Source of the DNA: Citromicrobium sp. | Lineage (GTDB): Bacteria > Pseudomonadota > Alphaproteobacteria > Sphingomonadales > Sphingomonadaceae | Assembly: GCA_002729695.1 (NCBI GenBank) | Contig: PBYQ01000022.1 | Coordinates: 1 to 63,897 of the forward strand | DNA length: 63,897 bases | Reading direction: 5' to 3' | Shown here: piece by piece, positions 57,008-63,897 of the stretch | Position numbering within the stretch: position 1 is the first letter of the stretch | How the letters are laid out: every line of letters starts with the position of its first letter | Made by a program: the position numbers and the translations under genes | The notes under the pieces: model-generated | What the model was told of the DNA's origin: nothing | Databases searched by the model: none | The model's input: the letters and a program-made list of their open reading frames with translations, nothing else

Positions 57008-57472
57008 ATGCGTATTTCCTCGCCCCGCCTTCTCACGATTGCAGCGCTCGCTTGGGCACTGGGCGCGCCCGGCGCCCTGTATGCGCAGGCGCAGGCCGAC
57101 GCGCCCGCCCAGCACCTGCGATCGCTCGATGCGACCGAGGCGAGCCGGGTGCTCGACGCGCTTCGCAGCGAGCAGGCGAAGCTGAGGAACGGGCAGAAGA
57201 CATTCTTCCACCTCTCCAGCGGCGCTCCTGCATCCTACGACCAGAACCGGATCGCCCCGCGCGATGCCTTTCTGGCGCTGGACCTCGACCACGTCTGGCG
57301 GATCGAGCGCAAGTCTCCAGAGGGCGAGGTTTTCCCGCTCTACGAGATCACCGTGGTCCCCGATGGGCATAATGCACCGATCTGGAAAGTGGACGTCCAG
57401 ATGACCTGGGCCAACGACGTGGCGCGGATCATCGAGGTCAGGATGTTCTACGGCCCGCCCGCACCATTCTGA
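57008..57472 (+). CDS. hypothetical exported protein
   Basis: The 154-residue product has a signal peptide (MRISSPRLLTIAALAWALGA, cut near LYAQA) and a small mature domain with YDQNRIAPRDAFLALDLDHV and YEITVVPDGHNAPIWKVDVQ. I do not recognise it. It lies 51 bases after ssb and is followed by repeat element copy 3. Confidence 0.6.
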   Translation: MRISSPRLLTIAALAWALGAPGALYAQAQADAPAQHLRSLDATEASRVLDALRSEQAKLRNGQKTFFHLSSGAPASYDQNRIAPRDAFLALDLDHVWRIERKSPEGEVFPLYEITVVPDGHNAPIWKVDVQMTWANDVARIIEVRMFYGPPAPF

Positions 57473-57495
57473 TTCGCGCTGCCGCGGCGGGCGGC

Positions 57496-57622
57496 CCTGA
57501 CGCACCTGACACAGTGTCCAGAGGGAGAAAAACTCTCCTCCCGAGCAACGCGTTTCTGCGGCGGATCGAACATGTCAAAGAACGGTCGCGATCATGCGCC
57601 GATGCTGCCGATGTAGGACAGC
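57496..57622 (+). repeat. dispersed composite intergenic element, copy 3
   Basis: Here the element reads on the plus strand: CCTGACGCACC-TGACACAGTGTCCAG (57496-57521), then AGGGAGAAAAAC, the core TGTCAAAGAAC (57573-57583) and the end block ATGTAGGACAGCG. It begins 23 bases after the exported-protein stop, the same geometry as copies 1 and 2. It fills most of the 221-base gap before the DMT transporter. Confidence 0.85.
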
Positions 57623-57693
57623 GAAATCGACCATTCTCGGGGGCGCGCAGTTTCCATCGACCGGAACTACGGCAGATGCCACTGGTCTAACCA

Positions 57694-58629
57694 ATGTTGG
57701 CCATGTCTACAGGAAATACCTCTTCCTCCCCAGCCACGATCGCGCAGTTGCTTACGGGCATGGCGCTGTTCGGTACGGCGACCCCGCTCAGCAAGATCGT
57801 CGGCGCGCATTTTTCGATCTTCACCGCCTCGTGCCTGAGGATGGTTATTGCCAGCGTCGTGCTTGCCCCCTTCGTCTGGTTTGCAACGGACCGTTTCGCC
57901 AATGCCAAACGGGCCGATTGGTGGGTCATCGCCGCCATTTCCGCATTCGGGATGGTCGGTTTCACTGCCACGATGCTTTACGGCATGCGCCTGACGACGG
58001 GCGTCATCGGATCGACGATCATGAGTGCGACACCCGCCGTTACAGCGATCGCGGCAGTGGTATTTTTCGGCGCGGCGATGAACTGGCGAAAAGCAGGCGC
58101 GCTTGCGCTGGGCGTAGCGGGGATTGCGATCATCAACCTGTTCCGTGGCGGCGGAGGCGGGCAGGGCGGTGATGCCCTGCTGCTGGGCGCGGCGCTGGTC
58201 GGCGCGGCGATCTGCATGGAGGCCGCCTACACGCTGCTTTCGCGCAAGCTTTCGGCCGGGATAAGCTCTCTCGAAACGACACTTGCCGCCTCGCTGCTGG
58301 CGATACCCCTGTTCGTCGTACTGGCTCTGCTGTTCGACGCGCACCCGTTCGAATTCGGTCGGGCGACCACCTTCGGGCTTGGCGCACTGGCGTTCTGGGG
58401 TGCTGCTACCGGCGGGCTTGCGCCGGTGATCTGGTACGCCGGCGTGCGCAAGGCGCCGGGGGCACTGGCCGCCGGCGCGATGGCGATCATGCCGATAACA
58501 GCATTGGTTATGTCATATGTACTGCTGGGCGAGGCATTCCGCTGGGTTCATCTGGCAGGCTTCGGACTGGTCTTCGCAGGCCTGCTGTTGATGATCGTCG
58601 AGAACACAAAGGGAGAAGATAACGGCTGA
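57694..58629 (+). CDS. DMT-superfamily (EamA) transporter
   Basis: The 311-residue protein has ten predicted membrane helices in two EamA halves (LLTGMALFGTATPLSKIVGA at the start; GALAAGAMAIMPITALVMSY near the end). It exports or imports a small metabolite that cannot be named. ATGs at 57694 and 57703 are both possible; neither has a good ribosome site. Confidence 0.88.
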   Translation: MLAMSTGNTSSSPATIAQLLTGMALFGTATPLSKIVGAHFSIFTASCLRMVIASVVLAPFVWFATDRFANAKRADWWVIAAISAFGMVGFTATMLYGMRLTTGVIGSTIMSATPAVTAIAAVVFFGAAMNWRKAGALALGVAGIAIINLFRGGGGGQGGDALLLGAALVGAAICMEAAYTLLSRKLSAGISSLETTLAASLLAIPLFVVLALLFDAHPFEFGRATTFGLGALAFWGAATGGLAPVIWYAGVRKAPGALAAGAMAIMPITALVMSYVLLGEAFRWVHLAGFGLVFAGLLLMIVENTKGEDNG

Positions 58630-58710
58630 CCTAAGCGCGCTCTGCTGGCGGAACGACGAGGTTCGCAAAGGCGCTTTATTCCGCCGCCGGATAGGAGCAC
58701 AGCGCGCTGC

Positions 58711-60039
58711 GTGATTGCGCTGCGCGACCCGATTCGGCTGATTCCGCTGCTTTTCCTGGCGGCGATCTGTGTCGGCACCGTGCTTCTGAGCCTGCCCTTT
58801 GCGACCACTGGCGGCGTGCGTGCGCCGCTGCTGACTGCGCTGTTCACCTCCACCTCCGCGGTTGCCGTCACCGGGCTGATCGTGGTCGATACGCCGACCT
58901 ACTGGTCGGGCTTCGGGCAGGGCGTGATCCTGCTGCTGTTCCAGGTCGGTGGCTTCGGGATCATGACCTCCGCCACGCTGCTGGGCCTGTTGGCCGGGCG
59001 AAGCTTCGGCCTGCGCGACCGGATGGCGACGCAGGTGGAGCGTAACCGGCTGGAGAAGCACGATGCTCTCTCCGCGCTCAAGCTGATCCTCGTCATCACC
59101 GTGGTGGTGGAGGGGGTCGTGGCGATCATCCTCACCGCGCGGCTGATGGGCGGCTATGGCGAAACGCCGGGTCTGGCGCTGTGGCATGGGGTCTTCCACT
59201 CGGTCAGCGCGTTCAACAATGCCGGATTTTCCAGCTATTCCGACAGCCTGATGGGTTTCCAGGACGACCCGCTGTTCCTCGTCCCGATCATGATCTCGAT
59301 CATCATCACCGCGCTCGGCTTTCCCGTGATGCAGGACCTGCGCGCCCACGGCATCGCGTGGCGGCGCTGGTCGCTCCATACCAAGATCACCGTCTGGGGC
59401 ACCGCCGCGCTGCTGCTGTTCGGCTTCGTGGCGATCCTTGCGATGGAGTGGGACAACCCCGAAACGCTCGGGCCGATGGGGTGGGGCTCGAAGATCCTGA
59501 ACGCCGCCTTCCATTCGGTGATGCCGCGTACCGCCGGGTTCAACAGCCTGAATGTCGGCGCCTTCCACGACGAGACGCTGATGACCAATTTCTTCCTGAT
59601 GTTCATCGGCGGGGGAAGCGCGGGTACAGCGGGCGGGATCAAGGTGACGACCTTTTTCGTGCTGTTCGCGATCGTCCTGTCGGAGATTCTCGGGCGGCAG
59701 GATTCCGGGCTGTTCCAGCGTCGCTTCGGCAGCGAGATACAGCGTCAGGCGCTGACGGTTACGGTGCTTTCGGCCACGCTGGTTTTTGCGGCGACGACCT
59801 ACATCGCCTCGACCAGCAGCCTGCCGCTCGACGATATCCTGTTCGAGTGCATTTCCGCCTTCTCCACTGTCGGCCTGTCGACCGGGATCACCGCTAAACT
59901 GCCCGCCGGTGGTCTGGTGGCGCTGATCATCCTGATGTTCGTCGGGCGGGTGGGAACCATCACCGTGGCGACCGCGCTTGCGCTGGGTGGGCGCGACCGC
60001 CCCTATCGCTATCCTCAGGAGAACCCGATTGTCGGCTAA
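58711..60039 (+). CDS. TrkH/KtrB-family potassium uptake membrane subunit
   Basis: The 442-residue polytopic protein has the four pore-loop regions of the superfamily: TSTSAVAVTGLIVVDTPTYW, FHSVSAFNNAGFSSYSDSLM, FHSVMPRTAGFNSLNVGAFH and FECISAFSTVGLSTGITAK, plus GGGSAGTAGGIKVTTF. Size and single-gene layout fit KtrB. Start GTG at 58711. The gating subunit follows with an 11-base overlap. Confidence 0.93.
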   Translation: MIALRDPIRLIPLLFLAAICVGTVLLSLPFATTGGVRAPLLTALFTSTSAVAVTGLIVVDTPTYWSGFGQGVILLLFQVGGFGIMTSATLLGLLAGRSFGLRDRMATQVERNRLEKHDALSALKLILVITVVVEGVVAIILTARLMGGYGETPGLALWHGVFHSVSAFNNAGFSSYSDSLMGFQDDPLFLVPIMISIIITALGFPVMQDLRAHGIAWRRWSLHTKITVWGTAALLLFGFVAILAMEWDNPETLGPMGWGSKILNAAFHSVMPRTAGFNSLNVGAFHDETLMTNFFLMFIGGGSAGTAGGIKVTTFFVLFAIVLSEILGRQDSGLFQRRFGSEIQRQALTVTVLSATLVFAATTYIASTSSLPLDDILFECISAFSTVGLSTGITAKLPAGGLVALIILMFVGRVGTITVATALALGGRDRPYRYPQENPIVG

Positions 60040-60688
60040 AAGGCGCAAGCCCATCATGGTGATCGGCCTCGGCCGGTTCGGAGGCGCGGTGTCGCGCACG
60101 CTGGAGCGGATGGGGCACGAAGTGCTGGCGGTCGATATCGACCCCGCACTGGTGCAGGAATTCGCCGGCGAGCTGACCAAGGTGGTGGAAGCGGATGCGA
60201 CCGACACGACCACGCTCGAGCAGCTCGGCGCGAAGGATTTCGACGCCGCAGTGGTCGGTATCGGCACCAATATCGAGGCGAGCGTACTGATCGTTCTGGC
60301 GCTGTCCGACCTGGGCCTCACCAATATCTGGGCCAAGGCCACCAACGAGAAGCACGCGCGGATCCTTGAACGGACCGGCGCGGCGCACGTGGTCTTTCCC
60401 GAGCAGCGGATGGGCGAGCGGGGGGCTCACCTCATCAACGAGCGATTGCTCGATTTCATCGCTTTCGGCGACGAATTTGCGATTGCCCGGCTGATTGCGC
60501 CCGAGCCGCTGCTGGGCCTGCCGCTGGTCACCAGCCAGTGCCGCAAGAAATACGATGTGACAGTGGTGGGCGTGAAGCGCGAAGGCGAGAATTTCATCCA
60601 CGCAGTGCCCGACACGATCATTTTTCCGGGCGACGAGCTGGTCGTTTCTGGCAAAATTCACGACCTGGAAGCTTTTTCCGCGATGTAA
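60029..60688 (+). CDS. TrkA/KtrA-family potassium channel gating subunit
   Basis: The 219-residue cytoplasmic protein has an RCK N domain with MVIGLGRFGGAVSRTLERMG (nucleotide-binding Gly-rich loop) and VLAVDIDPALVQEF, then a TrkA-C domain from about residue 140. It binds ATP/ADP or NAD(H) and gates the TrkH/KtrB pore. The start is TTG at 60029 with AGGAGA 7 bases upstream, inside the pore gene. Confidence 0.92.
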   Translation: MSAKRRKPIMVIGLGRFGGAVSRTLERMGHEVLAVDIDPALVQEFAGELTKVVEADATDTTTLEQLGAKDFDAAVVGIGTNIEASVLIVLALSDLGLTNIWAKATNEKHARILERTGAAHVVFPEQRMGERGAHLINERLLDFIAFGDEFAIARLIAPEPLLGLPLVTSQCRKKYDVTVVGVKREGENFIHAVPDTIIFPGDELVVSGKIHDLEAFSAM

Positions 60689-60711
60689 CTCGGGCGGCGT
60701 TCCGCTGCGGG

Positions 60712-61257
60712 TCACGCGTCGGCGTGGTAATCTTCTTCGAGCGAGAGCGTGTTCAGGTCTTCGTTTCCGAGAACCGCGAACGATCTTGTCGGCGTGGTCT
60801 CGAAGAATACCCCGAACAGTTCGACGACCTCGCCGTCCTGCCCGACGGTGCATATGCCGCGCGACATAACGGATTTCTCGACACCCTGCTCGTCGATGAG
60901 CCGGGCATCCAGATGGAACGGGCTGCCAGAGGAGATCGCTTCCTCGACTGTCTTGCGCACTCTTTCGCGGTCGTCGGGATGATAATAGTCGATCGCAGCC
61001 TCGAGTTCAGGCGTGCCCTTTGCCTTGTCACGGCCATGGATCGCATAGACCCGATCCGACCAGAACAGCGTTCCGGTGCGCTTGTCGACGATCCAGGTGG
61101 CAACCGAACCGACGTTCTCCGCCAGAGTAAGGCACGCGCGATCGCGCTCTGCCGCGGTTAACCTGGCCTGCAATCTCTCGCGCGCAATCAGCATGAAGAT
61201 GCCGCATACGATAGCCGAGAGCGTTGCGCCCAGAACGAACGTGAGAAGTGGCGACAA
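60712..61257 (-). CDS. membrane-anchored PAS-domain protein
   Basis: The 181-residue protein has an N-terminal helix (LLTFVLGATLSAIVCGIFML), a short coiled segment (residues 25-45) and one PAS domain (VGSVATWIVDKRTGTLFWSD, AIDYYHPDDRERVRKTVEEA, ICTVGQDGEVVELFGVFFET). No output domain is attached, so it may act by pairing with a separate kinase or cyclase. It converges on the potassium operon. Confidence 0.82.
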   Translation of the reverse strand: MSPLLTFVLGATLSAIVCGIFMLIARERLQARLTAAERDRACLTLAENVGSVATWIVDKRTGTLFWSDRVYAIHGRDKAKGTPELEAAIDYYHPDDRERVRKTVEEAISSGSPFHLDARLIDEQGVEKSVMSRGICTVGQDGEVVELFGVFFETTPTRSFAVLGNEDLNTLSLEEDYHADA

Positions 61258-61481
61258 AACTTCAGGCTCCGAAATAGTGTACCTCTTCCAATGGCTCAGC
61301 TGCGAACCGGGCTCCGCCGCCGAGGGATGCGAGCGTATCAGTTATATTCGCGTTCCCTAAGAGGCCTTTAGCATTTTTTGTTAAAACTTTTCATCGGTCC
61401 GTACGCAGAAGCAATTCGCCTTCGGGTTCGAGCAGGGAAGCGGGCACTTGGGACAATACGCGGAAATCGCACCGCGCCGCC

Positions 61482-62027
61482 TCAGTTGCCCTTGAGCGCG
61501 GCGCCGAGCGCATCGGCCAGGGGCCCGGAGGGGGCATCGTCAGCTTTGATGCCAGCTTTTTCACGAGCCGCGTCGGCGTCGGGCCCCTCTGCGTAGGGAT
61601 CGATGGCAAGCGCGAGGCCTTGCGCGACCGCTTCGCCCAGATCGAACGTCTCACCTGTATATTCGATCTCGTCGAGATCGCTGGCGCCGAGTTCGATCTC
61701 GATCTCCTCGCCCTCCTGAAGCGCGGGGTCTATCGAACCTTCGGGGACGAAGCGCAGAGCGATGTCTTCTTCGATATGGACGGGGAAATCCTCGCCCGAA
61801 ACGGCGCAGGGCTGGACGATATCCGCCTCCAGCCTTCCCTGGGCGGCTACCCGATCGCCGTTCCGGTCGAGCGATATCTCGGCGGTCAGGCTGCAAACCT
61901 CGGTGATTGCGAAGCGTCGGGCCAGCGCCGCGCATTCGCTCTCGTCGGCTTCCAGGAAGACCGGCTTGCCGGTGATCTGGCGCAGCGAGACGAGGCGGGA
62001 GAATTCTGGGGTAGCGGCTTGGCTCAT
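61482..62027 (-). CDS. DUF177 (YceD-like) protein
   Basis: The 181-residue protein has the DUF177 pattern: QGRLEADIVQPCAVSGEDFP with the single Cys, VHIEEDIALRFVPEG, and EEIEIELGASDLDEIEYTGE, followed by AVAQGLALAIDPYAEGP. YceD proteins are linked to 23S rRNA and ribosome assembly and usually precede rpmF; rpmF is not here. The start overlaps the bc1-chaperone stop by 4 bases. The 224 bases after its stop are AT-richer and hold no gene that I can see. Confidence 0.9.
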   Translation of the reverse strand: MSQAATPEFSRLVSLRQITGKPVFLEADESECAALARRFAITEVCSLTAEISLDRNGDRVAAQGRLEADIVQPCAVSGEDFPVHIEEDIALRFVPEGSIDPALQEGEEIEIELGASDLDEIEYTGETFDLGEAVAQGLALAIDPYAEGPDADAAREKAGIKADDAPSGPLADALGAALKGN

Positions 62028-62548
62028 GCGGCGATCTCTCCGCGCTCCAGCGTGGCGAAGTCGGTTCGTACAAGGCGCGCATCGAAGGCGCGCAGGCCCT
62101 GCGCCACGCGTGCCGGGTCGCCATTGTCTTCCGACAGGTGCATGTTGCGATCGACAACGCCCGCCAGTGCGGCGTCGTCGTTTTCGCCCAGCGCTTCGCG
62201 CAAGCTGCCCGCGCGCCCGCCAAGCGTCGCCATCATCCGGCCGATCATCTTGCCTACGGTGGGGTCGCCGATCCCGGCCTCGCGCATCTGCCCCTCCATA
62301 TCCTCCACGAAGAGTTCGGTGAGGCGCGCGGCGGCGGGAATCCCCTCGTCGGCCTCGCTCTCGAGCCGGAGGATGGCGAGGGCGGTCAGCATCGAAACCA
62401 TGTCGAACCGACCGTCCAATGTGTCGGCCACGCCGGCGTCTGCGTACCAGTGTTCCTCGCGCGCGGCGATGACCAGGCGGTGCCAGAGCGGCCGCCAGGC
62501 CTCGCGCGGATCGGGCGCGGTTCGCAGCAGGCGGTGGAGGAACGACAT
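62024..62548 (-). CDS. ubiquinol-cytochrome c reductase chaperone (CBP3/UPF0174)
   Basis: The 174-residue protein opens MSFLHRLLRTAPDPREAWRP and contains LWHRLVIAAREEHWYADAGV and DTLDGRFDMVSMLTALAILR. These are marks of the CBP3 chaperone family that assists cytochrome b and complex III assembly. Start ATG at 62548 with AAGGA upstream. It is coupled to DUF177 and divergent from bamE. Confidence 0.9.
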   Translation of the reverse strand: MSFLHRLLRTAPDPREAWRPLWHRLVIAAREEHWYADAGVADTLDGRFDMVSMLTALAILRLESEADEGIPAAARLTELFVEDMEGQMREAGIGDPTVGKMIGRMMATLGGRAGSLREALGENDDAALAGVVDRNMHLSEDNGDPARVAQGLRAFDARLVRTDFATLERGEIAA

Positions 62549-62739
62549 GGCGGGGGGTTCCTTCATTCAGCGGCAATTCAAGCGCGGGCGCAAGAGATGC
62601 GGCACACGCTTCGTGCAACCGCCTTTGCGGGTGGCATTGCGCGGGGGCGGGCGAAGCCGTAAGGCTCGCGCCACGATATAGCGTGTGTGTCCGTCCACGA
62701 AAGGGCGCGCGCCGAATTTGCGAAGAGGGTTTCGAATTT

Positions 62740-63210
62740 ATGCGGATCGTGAAGCTTGTTGCGCCGGTCGTGTTGCTCGGGCTGGCTGTGTCAGCGGGAG
62801 GGTGCACCTCGATCCGCGAGACGCGCGGCTATTTTAACGATTCGCGGCTGATCGGATTGATCCAGCCGGGCATCGACAACCAGCAGTCGGTCGAGGCGAC
62901 GCTCGGCCGGCCGACCTTCACCAGCCAGTTCGGGCCGGAAACCTGGTATTACGTATCGACCCAGACGGGTCGGAAACCCTTCGTGCGCCCGCGGATCAAG
63001 GATCAGTCGGTTCTCGCCGTGCAATTCGACGGGACGGGCAACGTGGTCGCCGCAGATCGCAGCGGGATGGAACAGGTCGTCTTCCTGACCCCCGATGGCG
63101 ATGCGACACCGACGCTGGGTCGTGAGCGCGGCTTCCTGGAAGACCTGTTCGGCAATATCGGCACGGTCGGCGCTGGCGCTGGCGCTGCGGGCGGTACGCC
63201 GGGAGGCTGA
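62740..63210 (+). CDS. bamE: outer membrane protein assembly factor BamE
   Basis: The 156-residue lipoprotein has a signal (MRIVKLVAPVVLLGLAVSAG then GC) and the SmpA/OmlA fold: GLIQPGIDNQQSVEATLGRP, QFGPETWYYVSTQTGRK and VLAVQFDGTGNVVAADRSG. It is part of the BAM machine that inserts barrels in the outer membrane. The C terminus is Gly/Ala-rich. Confidence 0.92.
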   Translation: MRIVKLVAPVVLLGLAVSAGGCTSIRETRGYFNDSRLIGLIQPGIDNQQSVEATLGRPTFTSQFGPETWYYVSTQTGRKPFVRPRIKDQSVLAVQFDGTGNVVAADRSGMEQVVFLTPDGDATPTLGRERGFLEDLFGNIGTVGAGAGAAGGTPGG

Positions 63211-63261
63211 CGGCGCAGCATCGCGCTTGATGCTGCGCGCATGGCCCCCATATCGCACGCC

Positions 63262-63819
63262 ATGACAGCGGATAGCGCCAGCCACGGCCTGCAACAGTGG
63301 CACGGAACGACCATCATTGGCGTCAAGTGCGGCGACACCACCGTGCTCGCGGGCGACGGCCAGGTTTCCATGGGCAACACGGTGATGAAGCCCAACGCGA
63401 AGAAGGTTCGCCGGATCGGGGATGGCAAGGTCATCGCCGGTTTCGCAGGCGCAACCGCCGATGCCTTCACCCTGTTCGAGCGGCTTGAGCGCAAGCTGGA
63501 CCAGTATTCGGGCCAGCTGATGCGTGCCGCGGTCGAACTCGCCAAGGACTGGCGAACCGACAAATACCTGCGCAATCTCGAAGCGCTGATGATCGTGGCC
63601 GACAAAGACACGATGCTGGTGCTGACCGGCAATGGAGATGTACTTGAGCCCGAAGGCGGCATCGCCGCGATCGGCTCTGGCGGCAACTACGCGCTCGCCG
63701 CCGCGCGCGCGCTCACCGACTACGAAACCGATCCGGAAAAGATCGCCCGCCGTGCGATGGCCGTGGCCGCGGATGTCTGCGTCTTCACCAACGACCAGGT
63801 AACGCTCGAAACCGTATAG
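63262..63819 (+). CDS. hslV: ATP-dependent protease subunit HslV
   Basis: The 185-residue proteasome-type peptidase has the mature N terminus [20 protein letters not shown], where the Thr after HG becomes the nucleophile. [20 protein letters not shown] supplies the active-site Lys, and [14 protein letters not shown] lies near the end. It forms the peptidase rings of HslUV. The ATG at 63262 gives a usual short leader; one at 63241 is in frame. hslU is expected beyond the window end. Confidence 0.95.
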   Translation: MTADSASHGLQQWHGTTIIGVKCGDTTVLAGDGQVSMGNTVMKPNAKKVRRIGDGKVIAGFAGATADAFTLFERLERKLDQYSGQLMRAAVELAKDWRTDKYLRNLEALMIVADKDTMLVLTGNGDVLEPEGGIAAIGSGGNYALAAARALTDYETDPEKIARRAMAVAADVCVFTNDQVTLETV

Positions 63820-63821
63820 CT

Positions 63822-63857
63822 CCCCTCCCGCTTGCGGGAGGGGTTGGGGGTGGGCCG
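63822..63857 (+). repeat. REP-like hairpin after hslV
   Basis: CCCCTCCCGC and GCGGGAGGGG (63822-63843) form a 10-bp stem with a 2-base loop, and TTGGGGGTGGG follows. It is related to the doublet at 1469-1562 and can act as a terminator. Confidence 0.7.
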
Positions 63858-63872
63858 TCCTGCCTCCGCAAT

Positions 63873-63897
63873 CCCCCCCCCCCCCCCCCCCCCCCCC
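63873..63897. other. terminal run of 25 C, probable contig-end artefact
   Basis: An uninterrupted C homopolymer ends the window right after a G/C-rich hairpin. This is what a failing sequencing read or padded contig end looks like, and not a plausible natural tract. Confidence 0.8.

Overview
The window is a stretch of high-GC alphaproteobacterial chromosome. Sphingomonadales, and most likely the Erythrobacter/Qipengyuania group, is the best fit. This is inferred from the gene families (gltD-gltB order, FecR plus TPR-barrel pair, PEP-CTERM-like microproteins, COQ9, the cytochrome bc1 chaperone, the short-Q-loop CydAB) and not from any marker search. The right end is a run of 25 C, which looks like a contig-end artefact of a draft assembly, so isolated start-codon anomalies should be read with that in mind.

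Layout. 1-7.1 kb: an SDH assembly factor, rsmB, a PPOX-like protein, an FKBP isomerase, msrA, two secreted proteins, aguB, folK and a tRNA-Lys. 7.2-13.9 kb: glutamate synthase gltD-gltB and two tiny PEP-CTERM-like proteins. 13.9-17.8 kb: the cydAB bd-type oxidase operon with a DUF2474 subunit, then a membrane GGDEF protein. 17.9-22.2 kb: a secreted S46 peptidase divergent from acetyl-CoA synthetase. 22.3-26.3 kb: the Anbu operon (ATP-grasp, alpha-E, transglutaminase, proteasome-like peptidase). 26.3-27.4 kb: a LacI regulator.

27.5-38.9 kb is the most unusual part. Seven genes on the minus strand read in the order TPR/beta-barrel outer-membrane protein, FecR protein with a Pro-Thr spacer and three repeated beta-rich modules, SH3b protein, response regulator, histidine kinase, lipoprotein, and exported TPR-CHAT caspase-like protein. 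I propose it as one envelope system: a surface or exported FecR cargo with its dedicated barrel, a two-component switch, and a periplasmic caspase-like effector.

39-44 kb: NHEJ (LigD, Ku), PhoX and a tRNA-Ser. 44.4-48.3 kb: DUF1134, an aminotransferase, a GNAT enzyme, and a ParD-like/methionine aminopeptidase pair behind a striking palindromic operator. 48.4-52.8 kb: ribE, ribD, YcgN, a YgjP-type metalloprotease and SCO on the minus strand. 52.9-60.7 kb, plus strand: ankyrin protein, COQ9, feoAB behind a Fur-box-like site, ssb, a DMT transporter and a Trk/Ktr potassium system. 60.7-63.9 kb: a PAS protein, DUF177 and the bc1 chaperone on minus, then bamE and hslV on plus.

Three intergenic copies of a composite element of about 130 bp (3.2, 48.4 and 57.5 kb) lie just 3' of three unrelated genes, always in the same orientation relative to the gene. 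Short GC-rich hairpin repeats lie at 1.5 kb and 63.8 kb.
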